From: Rhinopithecus roxellana
Lineage: Eukaryota; Chordata; Mammalia; Primates; Cercopithecidae
Reading direction: 5' to 3'
Assembly: GCF_007565055.1 (NCBI RefSeq)
Contig: NC_044560.1
Location: 49,251,030-49,315,029 of the forward strand
DNA length: 64,000 nucleotides
In this document: positions 35,688 to 47,589 of the stretch, piece by piece
How positions within the stretch are numbered: position 1 is the first letter of the stretch
How the letters are laid out: the number at the start of each line of letters is the position of its first letter
Notes under the pieces: generated by a model
What the model saw: the letters and a program-made list of their open reading frames with translations, nothing else
What the model was told of the DNA's origin: nothing
The model's database searches: none
Translations under genes and position numbers: made by a program

Positions 35688-38600
35688 TCAATTCCCACCC
35701 ATGCGTGAGAACATGTGGTGTTTGGTTTTCTGTCCTTGTGATAGTTTGCTGAGAATGATAGTTTCCAGCTTCATCCATGTCCCTACAAAGGACATTAATT
35801 CATCCTTTCTTATGGCCGCATAGTATTCCATGGTATATATGTTCCATGTTTTCTTAATCCAGTCTATCATTGATGGACATTTGGGTTGGTTCCAAGTCAT
35901 TGCTATTGTGAACAGTGGACAATAAACATATGTGTGCATGTGTCTTTATAGCAGCATGATTTATAATCCTTTGGGTATATACTCAGTAATGGGATGGCTG
36001 GGTCAAATGGTATTTCTAGTTCTAGATCCTTGAGGAATCGCCACACTGTCTTCCAAAATAGTTGAACTAGTTTACAGTCCCACCAACAGTGTAAAAGTGT
36101 TCCTATTTCTCCACATCCTCTCCAGCACTTGTTGTTTCCTGACTTTTTAATGATTGCCATTCTTTTTTTTTTTTTTTTTTTTTTTTTGAGGCGGAGTCTC
36201 GCTCTGTCGCCCGGGCTGGAGTGCAGTGGCCAGATCTCAGCTCACTGCAAGCTCTGCCTCCCGGGTTTACGCCATTCTCCTGCCTCAGCCTCCCGAGTAG
36301 CTGGGACTACAGGCGCCCGCCACCTCGCCCGGCTAGTTTTTTTGTATTTTTAGTAGAGACGGGGTTTCACCGTGTTAGCCAGGATGGTCTCGATCTCCTG
36401 ACCTCGTGATCCTCCCGTCTTGGCCTCCCAAAGTGCTGGGATTACAGGCTTGAGCCACCGCGCCCAGCCTTAATGATTGCCATTCTAACTGGTGTGAGAT
36501 GGTATCTCATTGTGGTTTTGATTTGCATTTCTCTGATGGTCAGTGATGATGAGTATTTTTTCATGTGTCTGTTGGCTGCATAAATGTCATCTTTTGAGAA
36601 GTGTCTGTTCATATCCTTTGCCCACTTTTTGATGGGGTTGTTTGATTTTTTCTTGTAAATTTGTTTAAGTTCTTTGTAGATTCTGGATATTATCCCTTTG
36701 TCAGATGGGTAGATTGCAAAAATTTTCTCCCATTCTGTAGGTTGCCTGTTCACTCTGATGGTAGTTGCTTTCGCTGTGCAGAAACTCTTTAGTTTAATTA
36801 CATCCAATTTGTCAATTTTGGCTTTTGTTGCCATTGCTTTTAGTGTTTTAGTCATGAAGCCCTTGCCCATGCTTATGGCCTGAATGGTATTGCCCAGGTT
36901 TTCTTCTAGGGTTTTTATGGTTTTGGGTCTAACATTTAAGTCTTTAATCCATCTTGAATTAATTTTTGTATAAGGTGTAAGGGAGGGATCCAGTTTCAGC
37001 TTTCTATATACAGCTAGCCAGTTTTCCCAGCACCATTTATTAAACAGGGAATCCTTTCCCCATTTCTTGTTTTTGTCCAGTTTGTCAAAGATCAGATGGT
37101 TGTAGTACGTCGTATTATTTTTGAGGGCTCTGTTCTGTTCCATTGGTCTATATCTCTGTTTTGGTACCAGTACCATGCTGTTTTGGTTACTGTACCCTTG
37201 TAGTATAGTTTGAAGTCAGGTAGCATGATGCCTCCAGCTTTGTTCTTTTGGCTTAGGATTCTCTTGGCAATGCGGGCTCTTTTTTGGTTTCATATGAGCT
37301 TTAAAGTCGTTTTTTCCAATGTTGCGAAGAAAGTCATTGGTAGCTTGATGGGGATGGCACTGAATCTATAAATTACCTTGGGCAGTATGGCCATTTTCAC
37401 GATATTGATTCTTCCTATCCATGAGCATGGAATGCTCTTCCATTTGTTTGTGTCCTCTTTTATTTCGTTGAGCAGTGGTTTGTAGTTCTCCTCGAAGAGG
37501 TCCTTTACATCCCTTGTAAGTTGGATTCCTAGGTATTTCATTCCCTTGAAGCAATTGTGAATGGGAGTTCACTCATGATTTGGCTCTCTGTTGGTCTGTT
37601 ATTGGTGTATAGGAATGCTTGTGATTTTTACACATTGATTTTGTATTCTGAGACTTTGCTGAAGTTGCTTATCAGCTTAAGGAGATTTTGGGCTGAGACG
37701 ATGGGGTTTTCTAAACATACAATCATGTCATCTGCAAACAGGGACAATTTGACTTCCTCTTTTCCTAATTGAATACCCTTTATTCCTTTCTCCTTCCTGA
37801 TTGCCTGGCCAGAACTTCCAATACTATGTTGAATAGGAGTGGTGAGAGAGGGCATCCCTGTCTTGTGCCAGTTTTCAAAGGGAATGCTTTTAGTTTTTGC
37901 CCATTCTGTATGATATTGGTGTGGGTTTGTCATAAATAGCTCTTATTATTTTGAGATACGTCCCATCAATACCCAGTTTATTGAGAGATTTTAGCATGAA
38001 GAGCTGTTGAATTTTGTCGAAGGCCTTTTCTGCATCTATTGAGATAATCATGTGGTTTTTGTCTTTGGTTCTGTTTATATGCTGGATTATGTTTATTGAT
38101 TTGCATATGTTGAACCAGCCTTGCATCCCAGGGATGAAGCCAAGTTGATCGTGGTGGATAAGCTTTTTGATGTGCTGCTGGATTCGGTTTGCCAGTATTT
38201 TACTGAGGAGTTTTGCATCGATGTTCATCAGGGATATTGGTCTAAATTCTCTTTGTTTGTTGTGTGTCTGCCAGACTTTGGTATCAGGATGATGTTGGCC
38301 TCATAAAATGAGTTAGGGAGGATTCCCTCTTTTTCTATTGATTGAAATAGTTTCAGAAGGAATGGTAACAGCTCCTCTTTGTACCTCTGGTAGAATTCAG
38401 CTGTGACTCCGTCTGGTCCTGGACTTTCTTTGGTTGGTAGGCTATTAATTATTGCCTCAATTTCAGAGCCTGTTCTTGGTTTATTCAGGGATTCAACTTC
38501 TTCTTGGTTTAGTCTTAGGAGGGTGTATATGTCCAGGAATTTGTCCATTTCTTCTAGATTTTCTAGTTTATTTGCATAGAGGTGTTTATAGTATTCTCTG

Positions 38601-39819
38601 TTGGTAGTTTGTATTTCTGTGGGATTGGTGTTGATATCCCCTTTATCATTTTTTATTGCAGCTCTTTGATTCTTCTCTGTTTTCTTCTTTATTAGTCCTG
38701 CCAGTGGTCTATCAAGTTTGTTGATCTTTTCAAAAAACCAGCTCCTGGATACATTGATTTGTCGTATCTCTATCTCCTTCAGTTCTGCTCTGATGTTAGT
38801 TGTTTCTTGCCTTCTGATAGCTTTTGAATGTGTTTGCTTTTGCTTCTCTAGTTCTTTTAAAGGTGATGCTAGGGTGTCAATTTTAGATCTTTCCTGCTTT
38901 CTCTTGTGGGCATTTAGTGTGTTACATTTCCCTCTACACGCTGCTTTAAATGTGTCCCAGAGATTCTTTGTTGTGTTGTGTCTTTGTTCTCACTAGTTCA
39001 AAGAACATCTTTATTTCTGCCTTCATTTCATTATGTACCCAGTAGTCATTCAGGAGCAGGTTGTTCAGTTTCCATGTAGTTGAGCGATTTTGAGTGAGTT
39101 TCTTAATCCTGAGTTCTAGTTTGATTGTACTGTGGTCTGAGAGAGAGTTTGTTATAATTTCTGTTCTTTTACATTTGCTGAGGAGTGCTTTACCTCCAAC
39201 TATGTGGTCAACTTTGGAATAAGTGCGATGTGGTGCTAAGAAGAATGTATATTAGTTTATTTGGGGTGGAGAGTTCTGTAGATGTCTATTAGGTCCACTT
39301 GGTGCAGAGCTGCATTCAATTCCTGGATATCCTTGTTAACTTTCTGTCTCATTCATCTGTCTAATGTGGACAGTGGGGAATTAAAGTCTCCCATTATTAT
39401 TGTGTGGGAGTCTAAGTCTCTTTGTAGGTCTCTAAGGACTTGCTTTATGAAACTGAGTGCTCCTGTATTGGGTGCAATATATTTAGGAGAGTTAGCTCTT
39501 CTTGTTGAATTGATCCCTTTACCATTATGTAATGACCTTCTTTGTCTCGTTTGATCTTTGTTGGCTTAAAGTCTGTTTTATCAGAGACTAAGATGGCAAC
39601 CCCTGCTTTTTTTTGTTTTCCATTTGCTTGGTAGATCTTCCTCTATCCCGTTATTTTGAGCCTATGTGTGTCTCTGCATGTGAGATGGGTCTCCGGAATA
39701 CAGCACACTGATTGGTCTTGACTCTTTATCCAATTTGCCAGTCTGTGTCTTTTAACTGGAGTATTTAGCCAATTTACATTTAAGGTTAATATTGTTATGT
39801 GGGAATTTGATCCTATCAT
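35688..39819 (-). pseudogene. L1 ORF2 remnant of the nested L1
   Basis: From ATG at 39819, recognisable pieces include FPLKTG-type RT sequence, LSLFADDMIVCLENP (catalytic FADD kept) and WCWENWLAVYRKLKLDPS. The C-terminal end MGGN is at 35688. Frames change repeatedly and the frame is also split by the Alu at 36163-36469. Non-functional. Confidence 0.88.
36163..36469 (-). mobile_element. AluY, Old World monkey AluYR type, nested in L1
   Basis: Reverse-complement Alu with gtgcagtggccagatctcag. Perfect duplications taatgattgccattc (36148-36162, 36471-36485) show insertion into the minus-strand L1 ORF2; it is the third level of nesting. Confidence 0.95.
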
Positions 39820-39882
39820 TATGATGTTAGCTGGTTATTTCGCTCGTTAGTTGATGTAGTTTGTTCCTAGAATCGATTGTCT

Positions 39883-40905
39883 TTACAATTTGGCATGTTT
39901 TTGCAGTGGCTGGTACAGGTTGTTCCTTTCCACATCTGGTGCTTCCTTCAGGACCTCTTGTAAGGCAGGCCTGATAGTGACCAAATCTCTCAACATTTGC
40001 TTGTCTGTAAAGGACTTTATTTCTCCTTCACTTATGAAGCTTAGTTTGGCTGGATATGAAATTCTGGGTTGGAAAGTATTTTCTTTAAAAATGTTGAATA
40101 TTGGTCCCTACTGTCTTCTGGCTGGTAGCGTTTCTGCCAAGAGATCCGCTGTTGGTCTGGTGGGCTTCCCTTTGTGGGTAACCCGACCTTTCTCTCTGGC
40201 TGTCCTTAATATTTTTTCCTTCATTTCAACTTTGGTGAATCTGACAATTATGTCTCTTGGGGTTGCTCTTCTCGAGGAGTATCTTTGTGGTGTTCTCTGT
40301 ATTTCCTGAATTTGAATGTTGGCCTGCCTTGCTAGGTTGGGGAAGTTCTCCTGGATAATACCCTGAAGAGTGTTTTCCAAGTGGTACCTTTCTCCCCGTC
40401 ACTTTCAGGTACACTAATCAGATGTAGATTTGGTCTTTTCACACAGTCCCATATTTCTTGGAGGCTTTGTTCGTTTCTTTTTACTCTTTTTTCTCTAAAC
40501 TTCTCTTCTCGCTTCATTTCATTCATTTGATCTTCAATCACTGGTACCCTTTCTTCCACTTGATTAACTGGCTACTGAAGCTTGCGCATATGTCACATAG
40601 TTCTTGTGCCATCATTTTCAGCTCCATCAGGTCATTTAAAGTCTTTTCTGCACTGTTTATTCTAGTTAGCCATTTGTCGAATCTTTTTTCAAAGTTTTAG
40701 CTTCTTTTCAATGGGTTTGAACATCCTCCTTTAGCTCGGAGAAGTCTTTTATTACCGATCATCTGAAGCCTTCTTCTGTCAACTCATCAAAGTTATTCTC
40801 CGTCTGGCTTTGTTCTGTTGCTGGCGAGGGGCTGTGTTCCTTTGGAGGACAAGAGGCGCTCTGATTTTTAGAATTTTCAGCTTTTCTGCTCTGGTTTCTC
40901 CCCAT
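39883..40905 (-). pseudogene. L1 ORF1 remnant of the nested L1
   Basis: The start (MGRNQSRKAENS region, ATG at 40905-40903) and segments NTLQGIIQENFPNLARQANI and RATPRDIIVRFTKVEMKEK are visible, but the frames are interrupted by stops and shifts. Total span is close to the expected ORF1 length. Confidence 0.85.
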
Positions 40906-41858
40906 CTTTGTGGTTTTATCTACCTTTGGTCTTTGATGATGGTGATGTACAGATTGGGTTTTGTTGTGGATGTCCTTTCTGCTTGTTAGTTTTCCTTCTA
41001 ACAGTCAGGACCCTCAGCTGCAGGTCTGTTGGAGTTCGCTGGAGGTCTACTCCAGACCCTGAATATCACCAGTGGAGGCTGCAGAACAGCAAGTATTGCA
41101 GAAATGTTGCTGCCAGATCCTTCCTCTGGAAGCTTTGTCTCAGAGGGGCACGTGGCTGTATGAGGTGTCAGTTGGCCCCTACTGGGAGTTGTCTCCAAGT
41201 TAGGCTACTCAGGGGTCAGGGACCCACTTGAAAAGGCAGTCTGTCCGTTCTCAGATCTCAAACTCCATGCTGGGAGAACCACTACTCTCTTCAAAGCTGT
41301 CAGACAGGGATGTTTAAGTCTAAAGAAGTTTCTGCTGCCTTTTGTTCAGCTATGCCCTGCCCCCAGAGGTGGAGTCTACAGAGGTAGGCAGGCCTCCTTG
41401 AGCTGCGGTGGGCTCCACCAAGTTCGAGTTTCTCAGCCGTTTTGTTTACCTACTCAAGACTCAGCAATGATGGATGCCCCTCCCCTAGCCTCGCTGCCGC
41501 CTTGCAGTTGGCTCTCAGACTGCTGTGCTAGCAGTGAGCCCACTCTGTGGGCGTGCGACCCTCCGAGCCAGGAGTGGGATACAATCTCCTGGTGTGTTGT
41601 GTGCTAAGACCGCTGGAAAAGTGCAGTATTAGGGTGGCAGTGTCCCAATTTTCCAGGTACCGTCTGTCATGGCTTTCCTTGGCTAGGACAGGGAAATCCC
41701 TTACCCCTTGTGCTTCCTGGGTGCACCCACTGTCTGACAAGTCCCAATGAGATGAACCTGGTACCTCAGTGGGAAATGCAGAAATCACCCGTCTTCTGTG
41801 TCACTCACGCTGGGAGCTGTAGACTGAAGCTGTTCCCATTTGGCCATCTTGGAACTCT
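40906..41858 (-). promoter_or_regulatory. 5' UTR of the nested L1
   Basis: GC-richer L1 5' UTR in reverse orientation, ending with ggccatcttgg, the complement of the CAAGATGGCC YY1 site at the L1 transcription start. No evidence for present activity. Confidence 0.75.
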
Positions 41859-41866
41859 GTAGCACT

Positions 41867-42312
41867 ATTTACAATAGCAAAGACACGGAACCAACCCAAA
41901 TGCCCATCAGTGATAGACTAGATAAAGAAAATGTAGCACATACACACAATGGAATACTATGCAGCCATAAAAAGGAATCATGTCCTTTGCAGGGACACAG
42001 ATGAAGCAGGAAGCCAACATCCTCAGCAAACTAACACAGGAACAGAAAACAAAACACCGCATGTTCTCAACTCCTAAGTGGGAGTTGAACAATGAGAACA
42101 CATGGACAGAGAGGGGGACAACACATACTGGGGTCAGTCAGGGGGTCGGGGGCAAGGGGAGGGAGAGCTTTAGGACACATAGCTAATGCATGGAGGGCTT
42201 AAAACATAGATGATGGGTTGACAGGTGCAGAAAACCACTATGGCACACATATTCCTATGTAACAAACCTGCAGGTTCTGCACTTGTATCCTGGAACTTAA
42301 AGGAAAATAAAA
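41867..42312 (+). mobile_element. Older L1 (L1P type), right part
   Basis: Resumes exactly where 35474 stopped: atttacaatagcaaagac, then ggaatactatgcagccataa, then aacaaacctgcaggttctgc and an A-rich end aaaataaaataag. Confidence 0.92.
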
Positions 42313-42839
42313 TAAGTTGTCTAAGTACATCGCACAAGTTTAAATAGGAGAATATAAAGTGGTCTGCATTTCTACTGTACTGTAGCCATAGATGATGCCT
42401 TCCTTCTCAACTTTTCTAGCATTGGTTACTGAGACCAATCAAACATGATTTATTTCATACTCAGGGATTCCCCATCCAAGTATGAGCTCCTTAAAACCAG
42501 GGACTGATGAGGTCCAATTCATTTAATTCATTTCTGTAGCCTGGCACAACAGTATCGCACAGAACATGCTCTGAATCCATCTACCCACCTATGCTTCCAT
42601 TTACTTTGAAAGAGAATTTGAGGCAGTCATGTATAAAATAGCATTATACTAAGAAATGTAAATTAACAGTTATTTGCATGCACATCCAGCTTTGGATAAG
42701 ATCATTTTTAATTGGCTGAACATTTAGAAGAGTTGGTAGGCAAATCAGATCATAACATAAGCAGATATTTTCAATTTAACAGTAAATGTGAGTGTGTGTA
42801 ACCGAGCTTAGGTCTCACTTTCTCTGTATTCCACATTTG

Positions 42840-43450
42840 ATCTCTCAGAAGCCTGCCAATCTCTTGACCTCAACTCCCAGTCATCATTATTACTGTCCTC
42901 ATTCAAGTCCTTGTGGCTTTTTGTCTGTTGACTAATCTACTAAAACTAATCTCCCTGCCTCTGGTTATGTGTCCTCAGGCCTTTATCCTCATGGCTTCAA
43001 AGCAGAGATTTTTACAACTGAGATATGAATATGTCCACATACTCTTCTAACGTTTCACTGGTTCCCCCTTGGTCTGCTAGACGAAGTTCAATTCCTTAGC
43101 ATGTTTTACAGAGATGTGGCCTCTGCCCTGCTCTCTAACTTTTATTGTAAGCCATTCTTCTAAGAATAGTTTGTGCCACAGCTGAACTTCTGGACTATTT
43201 GCCATTACCCTCAAATTAGCCTTGTTATTTTTCACTTCCATGTCTTTCTTCCCATACAAGTTTCCTACCAATTCCACTATCTGTACCCTTCTTTGCCTGG
43301 TTTGTCCTTATTTATCTTTTAGGGCTCAGCACAAATGCCTTCTCCCCTGTAAAGAGCTTCCTAAACTAGCTTTGTGCCAACTCTGTACCGTGTACTTCTG
43401 TTATAGCACTCATCTCACTTTTATGAATCTTCTGTCTCCCCTATTGGACA
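42840..43450 (+). mobile_element. L2 LINE 3' fragment
   Basis: Diverged L2-like order: atctccctgcctctggttat, then ggcctctgccctgctctcta, then cttttagggctcagcacaaa and ctcccctattggacagcc. Confidence 0.7.
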
Positions 43451-43532
43451 GCCTTAATAATTCAACAAGTTTGTATTAAGTACCCTTCTATGAACCTGGC
43501 ACTAAGCCGGATACAAAGAGAACTTGTCTTTA

Positions 43533-43844
43533 TTTTGTGGAGTTTTTTTTTGAGATGGAGTTTTGCTCTTGTAGCCCAGGCTGGAGTGCAGTGGTGCGAT
43601 CTCAGCTCACTATAACCTGTGCCTCCCAGATTCCAGGTGATTCTCCTGTCTTAGGAGAGTATCTGAATAGCTGAGATTATAGGTGCCCACCATCAAGCCC
43701 GGCTAATTTTTGTATTTCTAGTAGAGACGGGGTTTCAACATGTTGGCCAGGCTGGCCTTGAACTTCAGACCTCAGGTGATCTGCCCGCCCCAGCCTCCCA
43801 AAGTGCTGGGATTACAGGCATGAGCCACTGTGTCCTGTATGGCC
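43533..43844 (-). mobile_element. AluS-like
   Basis: Reverse-complement Alu (gagatggagttttgctcttg to ctgggattacaggcatgagc). The 10-bp duplication cttgtcttta flanks it (43523-43532, 43845-43854). Confidence 0.9.
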
Positions 43845-43849
43845 CTTGT

Positions 43850-44200
43850 CTTTAAGGGGCTCAGAGTGTTCTAGAAAAGGGGATTAGTAACTAATAAGAA
43901 TAACAGAGTGTGCTAAGAGTTGGAGTTGGATCTTAAAGGACAAGTAAAATCATTGAGATGGTAAAGAACTCCCCAAGCAGGGAAAGTAGACTGTATAAAG
44001 GGACAGAGAAGTGCAATGACAGGAGGCATGGAGAAGCTGTGAGGAGGGCAATCTAGTGTAAATAACAGGCACATGTGTGGGACTGGAGGGGATAGACCAT
44101 GAACTGTATAGTGTAGCCAGAAAATTATCTGAGCCATGTCTCAAGTGGCTATGGGGAAAACTGAAGGATTTGGGCTGGGGAGTAACATGTCATTTTCACG
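43850..44200. repeat. Unnamed old interspersed repeat
   Basis: Purine-rich sequence with motifs gacaggaggcatggagaagc and ggctggggagtaacatgtc. Similar motif order occurs near 46050-46200, 49540-49760, 61060-61560 and 63590-64000. It is probably one ancient family, possibly L2-related, that I cannot name securely. Confidence 0.45.
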
Positions 44201-44478
44201 GAGTAGAATACCACTCTCATCACTCTGAGAAAAATGGGTTGAAGTAAAGGAAGATCAGGTAAGAAGAAGGGCTGGTCATCACTGCCTGCTGTAACACTTC
44301 TTCCTTGAGCAACACAAGCTGCATGAGTACGACATGTTAAGCTGTGTGCTAAGAGAAAGTAAACCCCGATTCAGGGGTCTGTAATCCTCCAGATACTGGG
44401 TATATAGGTCATGTGACAAAATGGACTAGTCAATGACACAAAAACATCCATGACCCTATTGAAAAAGTGTCAACTTAC

Positions 44479-44586
44479 CAATTTTCCAGTAACGCTCTGA
44501 CCACCTTCATTCAGCCAGAACCCAGGTACCATGGCTGAGAAATAAGGCCCCCAGACGCCTGGTACAAAAATTGGGTCTTTGCTGAT
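44479..44586 (-). CDS. FGGY: FGGY coding exon, 108 bp (36 codons, phase 0-0)
   Basis: Read on the minus strand, the acceptor ctttctttccag precedes 44586 and the donor gtaagt follows 44479. The 36 codons start ISKDPIFVPGVWGPYF, continue SAMVPGFWLNEGG and end QSVTGKL, with no stop. The VPGFWLNEGGQS stretch is typical of the start of the C-terminal FGGY domain, which helps form the nucleotide-binding lobe. By my recollection of the human protein it corresponds to roughly residues 302-337 of about 551. It is the most 5' exon in the window; the preceding intron runs past 64000. Because 108 is divisible by three and both ends are phase 0, skipping would remove 36 residues without a frameshift. No damage is visible, so I read it as a functional exon rather than a pseudogene. 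Confidence 0.95.
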
Positions 44587-44834
44587 CTGGAAAGAAAGAT
44601 GGAAAATATGTGAAAACACTGACTCTCAGGGGTAGAGGAAGGGTTCTCCTCCTAATATTTCTATGACCATGGAATTCAGCTTCTTACTGAATGCCTTTTA
44701 TGGTGGGGAAGTCACTCTCTCCCAAGAAAGGCCATGGGTCCTTTTTTTTAAGAAACTTTCCTGATAAACTCATTTAAATGTCAAGGTAATAAAAATGATC
44801 ATTTTGGAAGGAAACTGATAAGGTGTTTCCCTGT

Positions 44835-45365
44835 TGGCTCCCTCATTATGGCAGAGATTGCAAAGGTGGTCCCCATTCTCCACCCTTCCTGTGTCAACAC
44901 CCTTTGCAATGAGACTTTGCAGCTCCTCACACTGAGATGTGGGTCTATCTCCCTACCCCTTCAATCTACGCCAGTCTTGTGACTTGTTTTGCCAAGAGAA
45001 TGAGGCAGATGTGAGACTGGGCCAGTTTTCCAAGCCTAGGTCTCAAAAGGGCTGTGTGCTTCTGTTCTTTCACTCCTCAAACTTGGGCCACAAGAACATG
45101 CCCTGACCACGCTGCTGGGTGACAGGAGATGTGCAACAGAGCTGAGTCTGTTCAGTGGTCTCAGGTGATTTCCCAGATATATGAAAGAACCCAGGCAACA
45201 CCAGCAAATATTCCTAGGTAATCAGTATTGACCAGCCCAGATCATCAGACTCACCTAGCCAACCAACAAACTAGTGAGCAAAAATAAATGTCTACTGTTG
45301 TTTGTCACTAAGGTTTTGTATTTGTCTGTAACTTAGCATTTGGGGGACAATAATAACTGATATAT
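44835..45365 (+). mobile_element. MLT1-like LTR
   Basis: Diverged order typical of older MLT1 LTRs: cttgtgacttgttttgccaa, then gctgctgggtgacaggagat, then acagagctgagtctg, ending gtctactgttgtttgtcact and aataataactgatata. Confidence 0.6.
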
Positions 45366-45659
45366 TTCTTTCCTTTTACAAACATGTACTGCTACCTACT
45401 AACAATCCCGTCCCCCTATTTGGTGCTGGGGAAACAAAGATGAATCAGAGTTCTTACTTTCCAGAAGCTCCCATCTAGTGGAGGAGCTATACAAATAAAT
45501 AGACAAATAGAATATAGTGTGGTTCATGAGATGGTAAAGACAAAATACAAAATATTGTGGATGGGCACAGGAGGTGAGGAATGTGCTAAAGATTATACAA
45601 AGATAGAGGCCACCATTTAGATATATAACCCAAGGCCAACTGCCCAGAATCAAGTAGTA

Positions 45660-46035
45660 AAACTTAAGTCATTTTGATTTCCCTGAGTTGCTAGCTCTCA
45701 TAAACAAAGCATAAAACATAAGCTTTACCCCCTGTCAGCGTAATTTGATGAAATTAAAACGTAAGCTTTAGGTCCTTGTCAGCATGATTCAGGAAAATTA
45801 AATCAATCAGCTATAAACAAATCAGTTTAAACAGTCCTGTTTGCCCTGAAAAAAAAAAATGTTAACACATAACAGCCAATGACTAAAAAGGTCAAAATAC
45901 TTTCTCCTTAATGTTTCATAAACTGCACGGTAACTGCCATAAGGTGAACTTCTTACCACTTGAAGTCTTGCTGATGGCAATCTGTACTTTTTGTAAGATA
46001 GTAAACTTTCAAATTTTTCCTTATTCTCATTTTAT
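45660..46035. repeat. Possible old LTR with 43-bp direct repeat
   Basis: Two adjacent diverged copies of about 43 bp start at 45717 (cataagctttaccccctgtc) and 45760 (cgtaagctttaggtccttgtc). The block ends in a pyrimidine-rich cattttatttttgaca. This resembles a retroviral U3 repeat and U5 end, but I cannot name the family or confirm boundaries. Confidence 0.35.
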
Positions 46036-46204
46036 TTTTGACAAGTGGAATGGTACAGAGGTGGCTTCTTAAAAGAAAGGAACATAAACTAAGTTTGAAA
46101 AGACTAGTAGGATTTTGCTAAAGTAAAACAGGCATTCCAGGTAGAGGGAAGAGCCTGAAGAAAGCCATGTGGGTAAGAGAGGTGCTCTCAGTAATCAAGA
46201 TAGT

Positions 46205-46208
<4 letters not shown>

Positions 46209-46257
<49 letters not shown>
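46209..46257. repeat. 49-nt T homopolymer
   Basis: An uninterrupted T49 run flanked by agatagtgcca and aagcagaccatag. No Alu, L1 or retrocopy body is attached on either side. Confidence 0.95.
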
Positions 46258-46260
<3 letters not shown>

Positions 46261-47589
46261 CAGACCATAGCAGTCCCTTCAACTGTAAGGAAAGCATGTA
46301 AACAGACGAACTAGAACAGGTGGGGATAGACCATGTGTTCACTCATCTACAGTGGTACATGCTTCTCATCTATTCAGCAGTAAGGAATGCTGATGTCACA
46401 TTTATGGTCACAGAAATATTTAGCTAGAGGGTAGGGAAGAAAAGGGAGTTAGGCATACAAGTTGTATTCCAGCAGGTCTTGAGGTTGGGCAGAGAATCTA
46501 TTCATTTATATATTTCACAAATATTTACTCAGCCCTTACTATGTGCTTGGTAATGTGCTAGGCCCAAAGGATACAGAAGTGATTACTAGCATTGTAGCAT
46601 GGGGACAGACCTTATTTAACTGTCTTGACCTCAGCTACCCTGGTTATCTCTTTACTAAACCAGAGATTCCACGAATCAGTAGGATTTCCAACCCCAGAAT
46701 GGGAAGGGGGTGAAGGAAGGCAAAAAACAAAAACAGCATAACATTGTCAACTTTAAATTTTGTCAAATAAGGACAATTTTTCAAAAGGAACATTTTAACA
46801 TCAAAATAGAAAGAATAATCTCAGGGAGAAAAAAGACAGGCTTTCATAAGAAAAGTAAGTTCAGCTTACATTAACATATGCATTCATTTCTTTACTGGTT
46901 CAACAGACGTTAGGCACAGAGATAAATGGTGAACAAGAGCATAGTCCTGTCCTCACAGAGCATCTGATCTTGAGAGGGAAGCAGACCAGAGTGACCAATT
47001 ACACAGGTTTGGCCAGGACTTTCCCAGTTTCAGCACTGAAAGTCTTGCCTTCTGGAAAGCTCAGTCTCAGCCAAGCTGGGAAAACTGGCTATCTTAAGAC
47101 AAACATTAATCAGATCATTACACAAATATGTAATTACCAACTGTGAAAATCAATGAGGGAAAGCCAAAAGGTATTAACAGAACACATAAGTGAGGTAACT
47201 AATTCAGTCTAGGTGACAGGGAATGCTTCTCCGAGGAAACTGTATATGAATTAAGATTTAAAACATGCATGGAAATTATTCAGGTGGGTGAGTTTGAGTG
47301 TGGTGTGTACGCGCACGAGAGAAAGAATGCATGAGTGAGCTATGGCGAATGTTCCAGCCACAAGGAGCGCATACTAACTGGTACTTATTTTCACCACTCT
47401 GCCTTTATTTGCCTAGTGAAAATTTTATCAGGTGCCAATTCTAGAAATTTCTTTCCTAAGTCCCAGAGCTTCTTTGAGGTGAGTGAGGCAGTTCATATTC
47501 ATTACCACTTAGGACCCAGGGTTTGCACAGGTAGAGCCAAAGCCAAATCGTCTCATTCTGTGTCTTGCACCCCCCTGCTTCCAGAACTC

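Larger units (their letters stand above)
35475..41858 (-). mobile_element. Near full-length L1 inserted in the older L1
   Basis: Reverse-strand L1. The 3' end is at 35509 (attattatacttt) with a T tail; ORF2 and ORF1 follow; 5' UTR ends with the YY1-bearing 5' terminus ggccatcttgga near 41850. Target duplications tgcagcact (35466-35474) and tgtagcact (41858-41866) lie within the host L1. Without the inner Alu it is about 6.07 kb. It has the same orientation as FGGY. Between two T runs (35475-35481 and 35501-35508) lie 19 non-L1 bases. Confidence 0.93.
18633..44478 (-). other. FGGY: FGGY intron, 25.8 kb
   Basis: Holds a THE1 LTR, HAL1/MLT1/L2 remnants, a polypurine tract, the RPS15 retrocopy, the nested L1 stack, an L2 and an Alu. 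Stretches 18640-19550, 20730-22050, 26340-28560 and 42320-42830 contain no gene that I recognise. The 134-codon + strand frame at 27170-27574 runs through a pyrimidine-rich tract and looks like chance. Confidence 0.7.

Noticed and set aside
36442..37176. 244-codon minus-strand frame
   Set aside because: This is the C-terminal part of L1 ORF2 in the nested L1 (WCWENWLA, KKWAKDMNRHFSK).
44400..44430. gtcatgtgacaaaatgg as a trace of the preceding FGGY exon (CHMG region)
   Set aside because: It lies downstream of the 108-bp exon in transcript direction, lacks the flanking coding sequence and has no splice sites.
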